Part shown: piece after piece, positions 17,829 through 25,595 of the stretch | Layout of the letters: each line of letters starts with the position of its first letter | Position numbering within the stretch: position 1 is the stretch's first letter | Assembly (NCBI RefSeq): GCF_004331685.1 | Contig: NZ_SJSM01000004.1 | Location: 124,001-188,000 of the forward strand | From: Pedobacter hiemivivus | GTDB lineage: Bacteria > Bacteroidota > Bacteroidia > Sphingobacteriales > Sphingobacteriaceae | Length of the DNA: 64,000 bases | Direction of reading: 5' to 3' | Program-made: the position numbers and the translations under genes | Notes under the pieces: model-generated | Seen by the model: only the letters and a program-made list of their open reading frames with translations | Database searches by the model: none | Told to the model about the DNA's origin: nothing

Positions 17829-19706
17829 TTACCATCCTATTCCGTAATCTTCACCATGATTACTTGATCCTCCCCACAAACTCCCATGTTTCCAGTCGAA
17901 ATAAATTGCATTAATCGGGCCACTGGTCCGATCACCAAAGCTTAAGGTATAGCCCATTTTTTTTAATTCATTCCTAACAGCCTCACTGGTATTCGTGTTC
18001 AGTAAAATCTGACCGGGTTTAGGTTCCCTATCGGAAGTTTTAGTTCCACCCAGCGACAACCACAATTGATTTGAATTAAAATTAGCAGCTTCGGCAGCCT
18101 GCTGAACATTCATACCAAACTCTGCCACGTTTAAGAAGAACTGCAAAAGATTCTGATCCTGCGTATCACCTCCCTGAACTGCTGAAGCCAAAAATGGTTT
18201 CCCATCCTTAAGTGCCATTGCCGGGGATAGCGTAACCCTTGGTCGCTTACCGGGTGCAACAACATTAAAAGGGTTTAATGTCGAATCCAACACAAAACTT
18301 TGCATCCGCTGACTCATCCCAATTCCTGTATTCCCTGCAATACAAGCCGGCAACCAACCTCCGCTGGGTGTAATAGAAACTACCCAACCTTCTTTATCAG
18401 CCGCCTCCACTGAGGTAGTTCCCCGCCATAACCTATCCTCATAGGCTTCCTTAGGAGAATAATTACCCATATCATGCTTAGGCGCAAAATTGCGTTTTGA
18501 GGTATCCATCTCGAATCCCCGGTTTTTAAGGAGATTTTTATACGGATTGAGCAATCCCTCAAATGGATAAGGATCACCTGGACCTATACCAGCATCATTC
18601 TTTACAAATTGAATTAACGAAGCCCGCTGTTTGGCATATGCCTTACTCAACAAGCCCTTTATTGGTTCAATCGGCTTAAAATATGGATCTCCGTAATAAA
18701 AATCGCGGTCGGCAAATGCAAGGTTCATGGCCTGATAAACCGTATGAATGTATTTGGTACTGTTATACCCCATGCTTTTAAGGTCAAAATTCTCCAGTAT
18801 ATTCAAGGCTTGTAGCATAACAGGACCTTGCGTCCACTGCTGCATTTTGTACACATCAATACCTTTATAGTTCACCATGAGTGGTTGTTCTACTAAAGGT
18901 TTCCATTTTGCCAAATCCTCCATGGTAATTAATCCGCCTTGCTCCTGACATCCCCTCACAAATTCGCGTGCAATGTCACCTTTATAAAAACGGTCATACG
19001 CGGCCATTAAAGCGCCTTTCCGATTTTTACCCTTTTTACGTGCCGCTTTTTCAGCATCCACCATTTTGTTCAAAGTAAGCAACAGGTCCTTTTGCACAAA
19101 GATCTCCCCTGCTTCAGGTGCCTCTCTTTGCTCACCAGCATGCGTTAGAAAAACCTTTTTACTATAAGGCCATTGCTTAATCAATGATTTTTGACGTTCG
19201 ATGTAATTGGCTGCCTGCGCTTCCATTGGATAACCAGCAGCCATTTGAATGGCCGGAGCAAGCACTTGCTCCAGGGTCATTGTACCATAATTAGCGAGCA
19301 TATAGATGAGTCCGCCTGGAGTTCCCGGCGTTGTAGCCGCCAAAGGGCCGTATTCTGGAGGGAAATTATAACCTTTACTTTTAAAGAATTCTACGGTAGC
19401 ACCCGTTGGCGCAAAGCCCATCGCATTAACGGCTATTACTTTTTTGGTATGGGGATTATAAATCAATACCTGAGTCTCTCCGCCCCAGCTTAGTGTATCC
19501 CACATGGTACAGGTAGCTGCCAACATTGCACAGGCGGCATCCACTGCATTTCCTCCTTTTTGGAAAATCATGGCACCCGCTGTTGCGGCTAATGGCTTGC
19601 CGGTAATGGCCATCCAGTTACGTCCATGTAAAACAGGTTTTTGAGTTTGCTGAGCAGATATGGATATAGCGCAGGTAGCAAAAAGAAGCAACAACAGATA
19701 TTTCAT
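17829..19706 (-). CDS. Gamma-glutamyltransferase family protein, exported
   Basis: 625 residues with a signal peptide (MKYLLLLLFATCAISISAQ). The Ntn-hydrolase layout is clear: GAMIFQKGGNAVDAACA near 44-60, TTPGTPGGLIYML near 125-137, and the cleavage-site region WRGTTSVEAADKEGWVVS, where T430 would be the catalytic threonine freed by self-cleavage. The family normally has TTH at this point; here it is TTS, as in non-classical members. It would act in the periplasm on gamma-glutamyl compounds such as glutathione, or as a related acylase. Single-gene unit. Confidence 0.88.
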   Translation of the reverse strand: MKYLLLLLFATCAISISAQQTQKPVLHGRNWMAITGKPLAATAGAMIFQKGGNAVDAACAMLAATCTMWDTLSWGGETQVLIYNPHTKKVIAVNAMGFAPTGATVEFFKSKGYNFPPEYGPLAATTPGTPGGLIYMLANYGTMTLEQVLAPAIQMAAGYPMEAQAANYIERQKSLIKQWPYSKKVFLTHAGEQREAPEAGEIFVQKDLLLTLNKMVDAEKAARKKGKNRKGALMAAYDRFYKGDIAREFVRGCQEQGGLITMEDLAKWKPLVEQPLMVNYKGIDVYKMQQWTQGPVMLQALNILENFDLKSMGYNSTKYIHTVYQAMNLAFADRDFYYGDPYFKPIEPIKGLLSKAYAKQRASLIQFVKNDAGIGPGDPYPFEGLLNPYKNLLKNRGFEMDTSKRNFAPKHDMGNYSPKEAYEDRLWRGTTSVEAADKEGWVVSITPSGGWLPACIAGNTGIGMSQRMQSFVLDSTLNPFNVVAPGKRPRVTLSPAMALKDGKPFLASAVQGGDTQDQNLLQFFLNVAEFGMNVQQAAEAANFNSNQLWLSLGGTKTSDREPKPGQILLNTNTSEAVRNELKKMGYTLSFGDRTSGPINAIYFDWKHGSLWGGSSNHGEDYGIGW

Positions 19707-19768
19707 ACCAACAGTTATTTATCCTAATAAAGCTAAGATAAATAACTGAAATTGATATTATGTACTAA

Positions 19769-19993
19769 TTAAGCTTTCTTTGGAGGAAGATCAAATGCAA
19801 TCGCTTCGTGTTCAAATTGTCCACTATGTGAACCATCGCAAAATGGCTTATTTTTAGAAAGACCACAACGACAGATACCCAAAGCAGTTCTTCCCTGTAA
19901 TTCATAAACATTGCCGTTTCTATCAACAATTTCAAAATCGCCTTCGATCTTTACCGATCCGTTAGTATTAATTGTAAGTTTTGTTTTTGACAT
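19769..19993 (-). CDS. CDGSH iron-sulfur domain protein
   Basis: 74 residues from the ATG at 19993 (MSKTKLTINTNGSVKIEGDF); a longer frame upstream has no family match. The iron-sulfur motif CRCGLSKNKPFCDGSH is complete: three cysteines and one histidine that bind a [2Fe-2S] cluster. An N-terminal strand with GDFEIVDRNGNVYEL precedes it. Family members are small cytoplasmic redox or cluster-transfer proteins. CAAAAATA at 20010-20017, TATTTTTG on the coding strand, fits a -7 element. Confidence 0.92.
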   Translation of the reverse strand: MSKTKLTINTNGSVKIEGDFEIVDRNGNVYELQGRTALGICRCGLSKNKPFCDGSHSGQFEHEAIAFDLPPKKA

Positions 19994-20205
19994 GTAATAT
20001 TTTTTGCTGCAAAAATACAATAATGGCCAGAGCGTATGGGATCTCATTTTAATTTAGAACCGTTATCTATTGCCTATCACAAAGCATACGATCAGCTGTC
20101 TGTTTTTGTAAATAAGATAAAGGAATAAAATATGAAATTAGCAAGATGTAATTATTACACTAAGGTGTTAAAAAATATATACCATGGAATTTTGAAAGGC
20201 TAACT

Positions 20206-21456
20206 TTGATTCGTCAAAATAACATCGCACATACTTTGAACAACATAAAAACACTTAAAAAAGAGCACCAGGGAATTTCCACCTTGCTTGCATTCGCTCT
20301 ACTCCCCTTATCTGGTTTTGCAACAGATATTTACATCCCATCATTACCTACCATGGCGACGACTATGGGAGTGAGTAGCTTGCAGGTACAGCTAACCTTA
20401 AGCTTATTTTTAATCAGCTATGGCGTTTCTCAACTCTTTATAGGTAGCGTATTGGATAGCTTTGGCAGATATAAATTAAGTCTTATTTCTCTCGTAATTT
20501 TTGCAGCAGCAAGTATTGTCATTGCCAATACGCATAACATTTACCTGATTTACCTGATGAGAATCATACACGGCTTTACTGTAGGTACGATTATCGTAGC
20601 CAAACGTGCCTATTTTGTCGACATGTTTACCGGAGATAAATTAAAACATTACTTAAGCCTTTTTTCCATTATATGGTCTACCGGTCCAATTGTAGCTCCT
20701 TTTTTAGGTGGCTACTTGCAAACTGCATTTGGTTGGGAATCTAATTTCTATTTCCTGGCTATACTTGCTATTGTATTGGCTATTCTGGAACTTATCTACA
20801 GTGGCGAAAGTCTGAACCATTTTTCTGAATTTTCACTAAAAAAGATCACTGGCATATATATAACCATGATAAAAACAGCCAGCTTCAGTCTTGGCATTGT
20901 CATGCTCGGCCTGGCCTACAGTATGGTGATGATTTATAACATGACCGGTCCATTTATCATAGAACACCACTTAAATCTTACCCCAGTAGTTGCAGGTTAT
21001 AGCTCTCTGATATTAGGTTTTGCGTGGATGGTTGGTGGTTTTATAGGCAAGGCAACTATAAACAAGCCTTTCTTTAGAAAGATGACTACAAACCTCTTGT
21101 TTCAAGGCGCATTTGTATTAACAATGATCGTTACCATTCAGTTTATTTCTAGTCTGTACAGCCTGGTGTTATTCGCCTTTTTAATCCATGTAACAGCAGG
21201 TTACATATTCAACAATTACTTTACCTTTTGTCTGGGCTTATTCCCTAAAAACGCAGGAATTGCCAGTGGTTTAACTGGCGGTATCACCTATGTAATCGTA
21301 TCTTTTTTAAGCTATGGAATCATTTCAATCTTACCCGCTAAAGATGAGCACCACCTGAGCACAAGCTATTTAATCATCACCATTTTATCTGCAGTAATTA
21401 TGTTTACGATCTTTAAAATAGCTAATAAAAAAACTGAGCTTTTGCATAACGAATAA
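20206..21456 (+). CDS. MFS transporter, Bcr/CflA-like drug efflux
   Basis: Up to 416 residues with 12 hydrophobic helices. Motifs of the DHA1 Bcr/CflA group are visible: GFATDIYIPSLPTMA in helix 1, GSVLDSFGRYKLSLISL after helix 2 and the helix-5 stretch WSTGPIVAPFLGG. It would export drugs or metabolites by proton antiport. The frame begins with TTG at 20206, but that codon overlaps TAACTTTG (20201-20208), a possible -7 element, so the TTG at 20236 (MNNIKTLKKEH) may be the real start. It converges with the GNAT gene 3 bases away. Confidence 0.87.
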   Translation: MIRQNNIAHTLNNIKTLKKEHQGISTLLAFALLPLSGFATDIYIPSLPTMATTMGVSSLQVQLTLSLFLISYGVSQLFIGSVLDSFGRYKLSLISLVIFAAASIVIANTHNIYLIYLMRIIHGFTVGTIIVAKRAYFVDMFTGDKLKHYLSLFSIIWSTGPIVAPFLGGYLQTAFGWESNFYFLAILAIVLAILELIYSGESLNHFSEFSLKKITGIYITMIKTASFSLGIVMLGLAYSMVMIYNMTGPFIIEHHLNLTPVVAGYSSLILGFAWMVGGFIGKATINKPFFRKMTTNLLFQGAFVLTMIVTIQFISSLYSLVLFAFLIHVTAGYIFNNYFTFCLGLFPKNAGIASGLTGGITYVIVSFLSYGIISILPAKDEHHLSTSYLIITILSAVIMFTIFKIANKKTELLHNE

Positions 21457-21459
21457 GTA

Positions 21460-22020
21460 TTACGGCCTGGTGATTTGCATATGAAAATAGCGACCACCAA
21501 TAAAATCTCTTTCCTTTACAACCTTAAAGCCTAAGCTTGTATACAGTTTTTCGGCTTTAGGGTTTTCTTTACTTACCAGCAGGCCAATAGTGTGGTGATG
21601 ATGGGCAACAGCGTAATCAACCATAGCCTTAATCAACTCTTTCCCAATCCCCTTGCCCTGCTTACCTGGAGCAACACTAATGCAGTCGATATAGTACTCA
21701 CCAGCCTGCGTTTCTGCCTCCAGATCATGGTTAAAACCATAAGTTTTTTGAATATAATCTAAAAAAGGAGCTCTTAATATTTCAAGATCGGCACCATCAT
21801 ATGCATTGATCATTCCACATATCTCCCCTTCGTCCTCATATACCAAGGTGTTTTCGTAGCTATACTGATTACCTGGTAATGCAGCGAATCTTTCAAATAA
21901 AGGAACAGCTTCATTAGGATCGGTAGCACCTATAAACTTTGCAGCAAGATCATCCATTGCCTGAATAATTAGTTTAGCCAATTGTTTTGCATCAGCTGAA
22001 AGTGCTTCTCGAATTATCAT
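21460..22020 (-). CDS. GNAT family N-acetyltransferase
   Basis: 186 residues. The acetyl-CoA-binding motif A is seen in YIDCISVAPGKQGKGIGKEL, followed by motif B (KENPKAEKLYTSLGFKVV). It begins MIIREALSADAKQLAKLI, the usual first strand and helix. It would acetylate a small molecule or protein amine; the substrate is unknown. Monocistronic, convergent with the MFS gene. Confidence 0.9.
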   Translation of the reverse strand: MIIREALSADAKQLAKLIIQAMDDLAAKFIGATDPNEAVPLFERFAALPGNQYSYENTLVYEDEGEICGMINAYDGADLEILRAPFLDYIQKTYGFNHDLEAETQAGEYYIDCISVAPGKQGKGIGKELIKAMVDYAVAHHHHTIGLLVSKENPKAEKLYTSLGFKVVKERDFIGGRYFHMQITRP

Positions 22021-22089
22021 AAACGAAGCTAATTAAAATGAATGAAACCATCATAAGCATTAATTGTTATCCCTCAAAAAACAATTGAT

Positions 22090-23022
22090 ATGAAAGCAGT
22101 TCAAATCTATAAATTCGGTGGCGTTAACGAATTAAAATATGAAGATGCCCCGAAGCCTGAAATTAAGTCCGACGAGGTGTTGATTAAAGTTTACGCAACA
22201 AGCATCAACCCTGTGGATTGGAAAGTAAGAGAAGGACATATGCCTGGTTCTGACAAAAGAACATTTCCAATCATACTAGGCTGGGACGTTTCAGGTATTA
22301 TAGAAATGGCAGGCTTAAACGTTAATGGATTTAAAAAAGGAGATGCGGTATATGCACGCCCAAATGTATCAAGAAACGGTACTTACGCTGAATATGTAGC
22401 CGTCAATGCAGGAGAAATTGCGCTAAAACCAACATCAATTGATCATATTCATTCGGCAGCTGTTCCATTAGCAGGACTAACTGCCTGGCAGGGTTTGTTT
22501 GACCATGGGAAGCTTGAATCCGGACAAAAAGTGCTTATCCATGCTGCTGCAGGTGGTGTTGGCACTTATGCCGTACAATTGGCTAAATGGAAAGGCGCTT
22601 ATGTAATTGGTACGGCATCTGAACAGAATCTTGATTTCTTAAAAAAACTTGGGGTCGACGAGGTGATAGATTATAAAAATGAAGCGTTTGAAAGCAAATT
22701 AAAAGATTTAGACTTGGTATTTGATCTTGTAGGGGGCGACACTCAAAAAAAATCTTTGGATGTGCTAAAACCCGGTGGAATTTTAGTCAGCACCGTGGGG
22801 CTAAGAGACGAAGCTGCAATAAAGGAAAAAGGCATGATTGGGGCCCAATTTATGGCTCAATCCAGTCCTGGTGATTTAACGAGCTTAGCAAAGCTGATAG
22901 ATGAGGGAAAACTTAAACCTATTATTGCAGAGGTATTAACGTTACCACAAGCAGCAGAAGCACAACAAAAAAGTGAAGCTGGACATACTCGGGGTAAAAT
23001 TGTTTTAAAAGTAGCGCAATAA
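22090..23022 (+). CDS. Quinone-oxidoreductase-like NADP-dependent MDR enzyme
   Basis: 310 residues of the zinc-free MDR group. The opening MKAVQIYKFGGVNELKYED, the motif SINPVDWKVREGHMPG, the Rossmann motif HAAAGGVGTYAVQLAKWKG and the ending GHTRGKIVLKV are typical of quinone oxidoreductase / zeta-crystallin relatives. It would reduce quinones or enones with NADPH in the cytoplasm. A strong bidirectional terminator follows. Confidence 0.92.
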   Translation: MKAVQIYKFGGVNELKYEDAPKPEIKSDEVLIKVYATSINPVDWKVREGHMPGSDKRTFPIILGWDVSGIIEMAGLNVNGFKKGDAVYARPNVSRNGTYAEYVAVNAGEIALKPTSIDHIHSAAVPLAGLTAWQGLFDHGKLESGQKVLIHAAAGGVGTYAVQLAKWKGAYVIGTASEQNLDFLKKLGVDEVIDYKNEAFESKLKDLDLVFDLVGGDTQKKSLDVLKPGGILVSTVGLRDEAAIKEKGMIGAQFMAQSSPGDLTSLAKLIDEGKLKPIIAEVLTLPQAAEAQQKSEAGHTRGKIVLKVAQ

Positions 23023-23040
23023 AACAATTTAACTATATGG

Positions 23041-23077
23041 GGCTGTATCATTAATCGATTAATGATACAGCCTTTTT
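23041..23077. terminator. Bidirectional terminator, perfect 32-bp palindrome
   Basis: Positions 23041-23072 are exactly self-complementary (arms GGCTGTATCATTAATC and its reverse complement) and are followed by TTTTT on the plus strand. It separates the convergent MDR and Dabb genes and probably ends both transcripts. Confidence 0.85.
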
Positions 23078-23082
23078 AAATA

Positions 23083-23379
23083 CTAATGTGCGTCGTATAT
23101 AATTACTTTTTCAAAAAGCACTCTAAATTGGTCTAAAAATGCCTTATGTATTTCATGCACCTGATATACATCATGTGCTGCCAGGTCCTCAAAAAACAAA
23201 ACCAATGAAAAAGTATAAGTTGTATCAACAACAGCACGTTCAATTGGTGCAGGTGTACCAATATGAAAGGTTTTAACCACTTCAATATTTTCAAGTGATT
23301 CTAAACCTTTACGGAAAGCTGTTTTTTGATCTTCAGATGTGTCGGCTTTTAGCCAGAATAGTACGTGATGAGCTATCAT
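23083..23379 (-). CDS. Dabb family protein (stress-responsive alpha/beta-barrel)
   Basis: 98 residues beginning MIAHHVLFWLKADTSEDQK, with FRKGLESLENIEVVKTFHIG and YTFSLVLFFEDLAAHDVYQ, the Dabb ferredoxin-like fold pattern. The final HEIHKAFLDQFRVLFEKVII is also characteristic. These small dimeric proteins include plant stress proteins and some cyclases; the bacterial role is usually unknown. Its ATG overlaps the stop of the Nudix gene by 4 bases, so translation is coupled. Confidence 0.9.
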   Translation of the reverse strand: MIAHHVLFWLKADTSEDQKTAFRKGLESLENIEVVKTFHIGTPAPIERAVVDTTYTFSLVLFFEDLAAHDVYQVHEIHKAFLDQFRVLFEKVIIYDAH

Positions 23380-23783
23380 TTTCTTATTTTTTTGCTGCGA
23401 ATATAATCACTTACAATTGGAATATCTGCTTCAGCCCAGTCTAAGCTTAATAATTCATCTATTGCTACCCAGTGATACATTGCATGCTCTCTTAAAATAA
23501 TTTCCCCATCCGTTATCCGGCAGACAAAGGGAATCAGATTAATCGAGAAGTCGGGATAGCTGTGTTGATTTGCTGGTATGCCAGATACTATTTCAATATC
23601 AACATCCAACTCTTCCTTAATTTCCCTGATCAGGCTCTCCTCAGGACTTTCATCGGGCTCGACTTTCCCACCAGGAAACTCCATTTTTAATGGGAGCTTC
23701 ATCTCTGCACTACGCTGCGCAACAAGCACTTTACCTAGCTCTCCTTCTATAATTGCGCAAGTTACATCAATAAAAACAGTCAT
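23376..23783 (-). CDS. Nudix hydrolase, MutT-like (deoxy)nucleoside triphosphate pyrophosphohydrolase
   Basis: 135 residues. The Nudix box runs from G39 to about V61, with E45, R53, E54, E57 and E58 in place; the late glycine is replaced by D60. The N-terminal VTCAIIEGELGKVLVAQRS and a C-terminal HYWV-like element (AMYHWVAIDELLSLDWAEAD) resemble the MutT / CTP pyrophosphohydrolase group that clears oxidised nucleotides. Cytoplasmic. The stop overlaps the start of the Dabb gene. Confidence 0.9.
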   Translation of the reverse strand: MTVFIDVTCAIIEGELGKVLVAQRSAEMKLPLKMEFPGGKVEPDESPEESLIREIKEELDVDIEIVSGIPANQHSYPDFSINLIPFVCRITDGEIILREHAMYHWVAIDELLSLDWAEADIPIVSDYIRSKKIRK

Positions 23784-23788
23784 TATTT

Positions 23789-24739
23789 TTAACTAACAGT
23801 AAATGAAATCGGTATATTAAAAAATACATTTACAGGAATCCCTCTTTCTACCCCGGGTTCCCATGGCGGAGAAACACTAATTACACGAATAGCTTCTCTT
23901 GTCAAACTAGGATGTGGACTTTTTAGCACTTTTATATCACTAATAGATCCATCCTTTAATACCTGAAACCTTAAAAACACCTTACCTTGTATGCGCTGAG
24001 TATAGCACTCTTGAGGATATTTAACATTCTTTGTCAAGTATTTATAGAATTCTTTCATACCGCCTTTAAACTCGGGTTGTATATGACTTTTTGTATATGG
24101 ATATTGATTTCCAGAACGATCAGTACTTTCTCCCGAAAGCAATTTACCATCAACATACGTTTCGGTATAACTTATACCGCTCCTCTTTAAGCCACCCTTC
24201 CAAATCCCATCATAAAATCCATCCTTTATCGAGCCGCTTTCAATGATCTCTTTAAAATTATTATCATAAAGCCCACAAGCGCCATTGCCACTGACCACTA
24301 AACTCTTACCAGTTGAATCTTTAACAGTCTTGATATAGGTCTTTACCCCATCTTTAGCATTCACATAAGCAATTTCAGTATACAGATTCCCATTGGGATA
24401 ATAATTATATACCGTATCCACAAGCTTCCCCTTGCTGTAATTACCCAATAATTTCTTCTTACCATTTTTATAGTAAGAAATATACTGCCCCTCATATACA
24501 GGTGGATCTATCTTACTAGAAAGTCCCTTACTTTTGGTGCTCCCATCCAGATAATGTTCATTTACAATATACAAAACCGATCCGGGATCAGGTTCTTGTA
24601 CAATACGTAAATAATCAGCGCTATCGCGAATTTTCACATATTGACCGTTATTTTTTAAGAAGTATAGGTTTTGTTTTTGCGCATTTACGCCTAAACCAAT
24701 TACCATGAAGGATAAAAATAGAGCGAATATTTTATTCAT
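23789..24739 (-). CDS. Secreted YwqK/MORN-like protein with a TonB C-terminal domain
   Basis: 316 residues from the ATG at 24739, which gives the signal peptide MNKIFALFLSFMVIGLGVNA; a longer frame start would spoil it. Residues about 65-130 show YwqK-like repeats (YISYYKNGKKKLLGNYSKG; YNYYPNGNLYTEIAYVN). Residues about 220-316 are a TonB C-terminal domain (VFLRFQVLKDGSISDIKVL; PPWEPGVERGIPVNV). Without a membrane helix or proline-rich linker it is unlikely to be a real energy transducer; such proteins are common and unexplained in Bacteroidota. Confidence 0.78.
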   Translation of the reverse strand: MNKIFALFLSFMVIGLGVNAQKQNLYFLKNNGQYVKIRDSADYLRIVQEPDPGSVLYIVNEHYLDGSTKSKGLSSKIDPPVYEGQYISYYKNGKKKLLGNYSKGKLVDTVYNYYPNGNLYTEIAYVNAKDGVKTYIKTVKDSTGKSLVVSGNGACGLYDNNFKEIIESGSIKDGFYDGIWKGGLKRSGISYTETYVDGKLLSGESTDRSGNQYPYTKSHIQPEFKGGMKEFYKYLTKNVKYPQECYTQRIQGKVFLRFQVLKDGSISDIKVLKSPHPSLTREAIRVISVSPPWEPGVERGIPVNVFFNIPISFTVS

Positions 24740-24838
24740 ACATAAATTAATAACTACTGTAAGGTAATACATTTTTCATTTTGGGGAACAATATTTGTAA
24801 AGAAAAACTAAGTAAATCAGACAAAGACAATAAACTGC

Positions 24839-25576
24839 ATGTTAAGCAAACCCTTAAATATTCTATTTATAACAGGCTTAATCAGCTTATCAAGTTGTAG
24901 TTTATTAAAGCGAGACAGGGTTACGCGACACAGTGGAATACAACGCTCTGATTTCGATTTGCCCGTATTTGTATACCCTGCACCAGATAGCGTTAAAAAC
25001 AACACCTTAGTATTAATCCTTTCAGGAGATGGCGGATGGGTGGATTTCGAAGACGCGATTTCCCTTAAATTTTCAGGTACAGGATTTAACACCATCGGCT
25101 TCAATTCCCGTGATTATTTCTGGGAAGGCAAAACACCGAGAAAAACAGCGGAAGACCTGGCGATGCTGCTCATGATTTATGTAAGACAATACAAACCAGA
25201 AAAGATCATTCTTTGTGGCTATTCTTTTGGTGCTGATGTGATACCATTTGTATACAATAGACTTCATCCGCGTCTAAAAAACAGAGTTGCAGCACTTGGC
25301 ATGCTTTCTCCATTTGCAACATCAGATTTTAAAGTACGTACTTCTGACCTACTCAACATTTCCAAAGACAATAAAAAGTACAATGTAAAAATAGAGGTAG
25401 ACAAGGTTAAAATACCAATCTACTGCTTTTATGGAAAAGATGAAGATCCTAGAGCGCTGGAAGAAATCATAAAATCTAACTTTTACCTTAAATTGATCCC
25501 CGGAGATCACAGTTACGATCAAACCTCATATAACGAAATCATAGTTACTATAACGAGAGGAATAAACCCACGATGA
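24839..25576 (+). CDS. VirJ/AcvB-type alpha/beta-hydrolase lipoprotein
   Basis: 245 residues. The signal MLSKPLNILFITGLISLSSC ends in a lipobox cysteine. The motifs LILSGDGGWVDFED near the start and LCGYSFGADVIPFVYNR (nucleophile serine in GYSFG) match VirJ/AcvB proteins, and the end ...LIPGDHSYDQ supplies the histidine. AcvB-type proteins hydrolyse lysyl-phosphatidylglycerol in the periplasm of some proteobacteria. Here the gene converges with mprF, whose product makes that lipid, which supports the same role. Direct evidence is absent. Confidence 0.82.
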   Translation: MLSKPLNILFITGLISLSSCSLLKRDRVTRHSGIQRSDFDLPVFVYPAPDSVKNNTLVLILSGDGGWVDFEDAISLKFSGTGFNTIGFNSRDYFWEGKTPRKTAEDLAMLLMIYVRQYKPEKIILCGYSFGADVIPFVYNRLHPRLKNRVAALGMLSPFATSDFKVRTSDLLNISKDNKKYNVKIEVDKVKIPIYCFYGKDEDPRALEEIIKSNFYLKLIPGDHSYDQTSYNEIIVTITRGINPR

Positions 25577-25595
25577 AATTAAGGCAGCGCTTTTT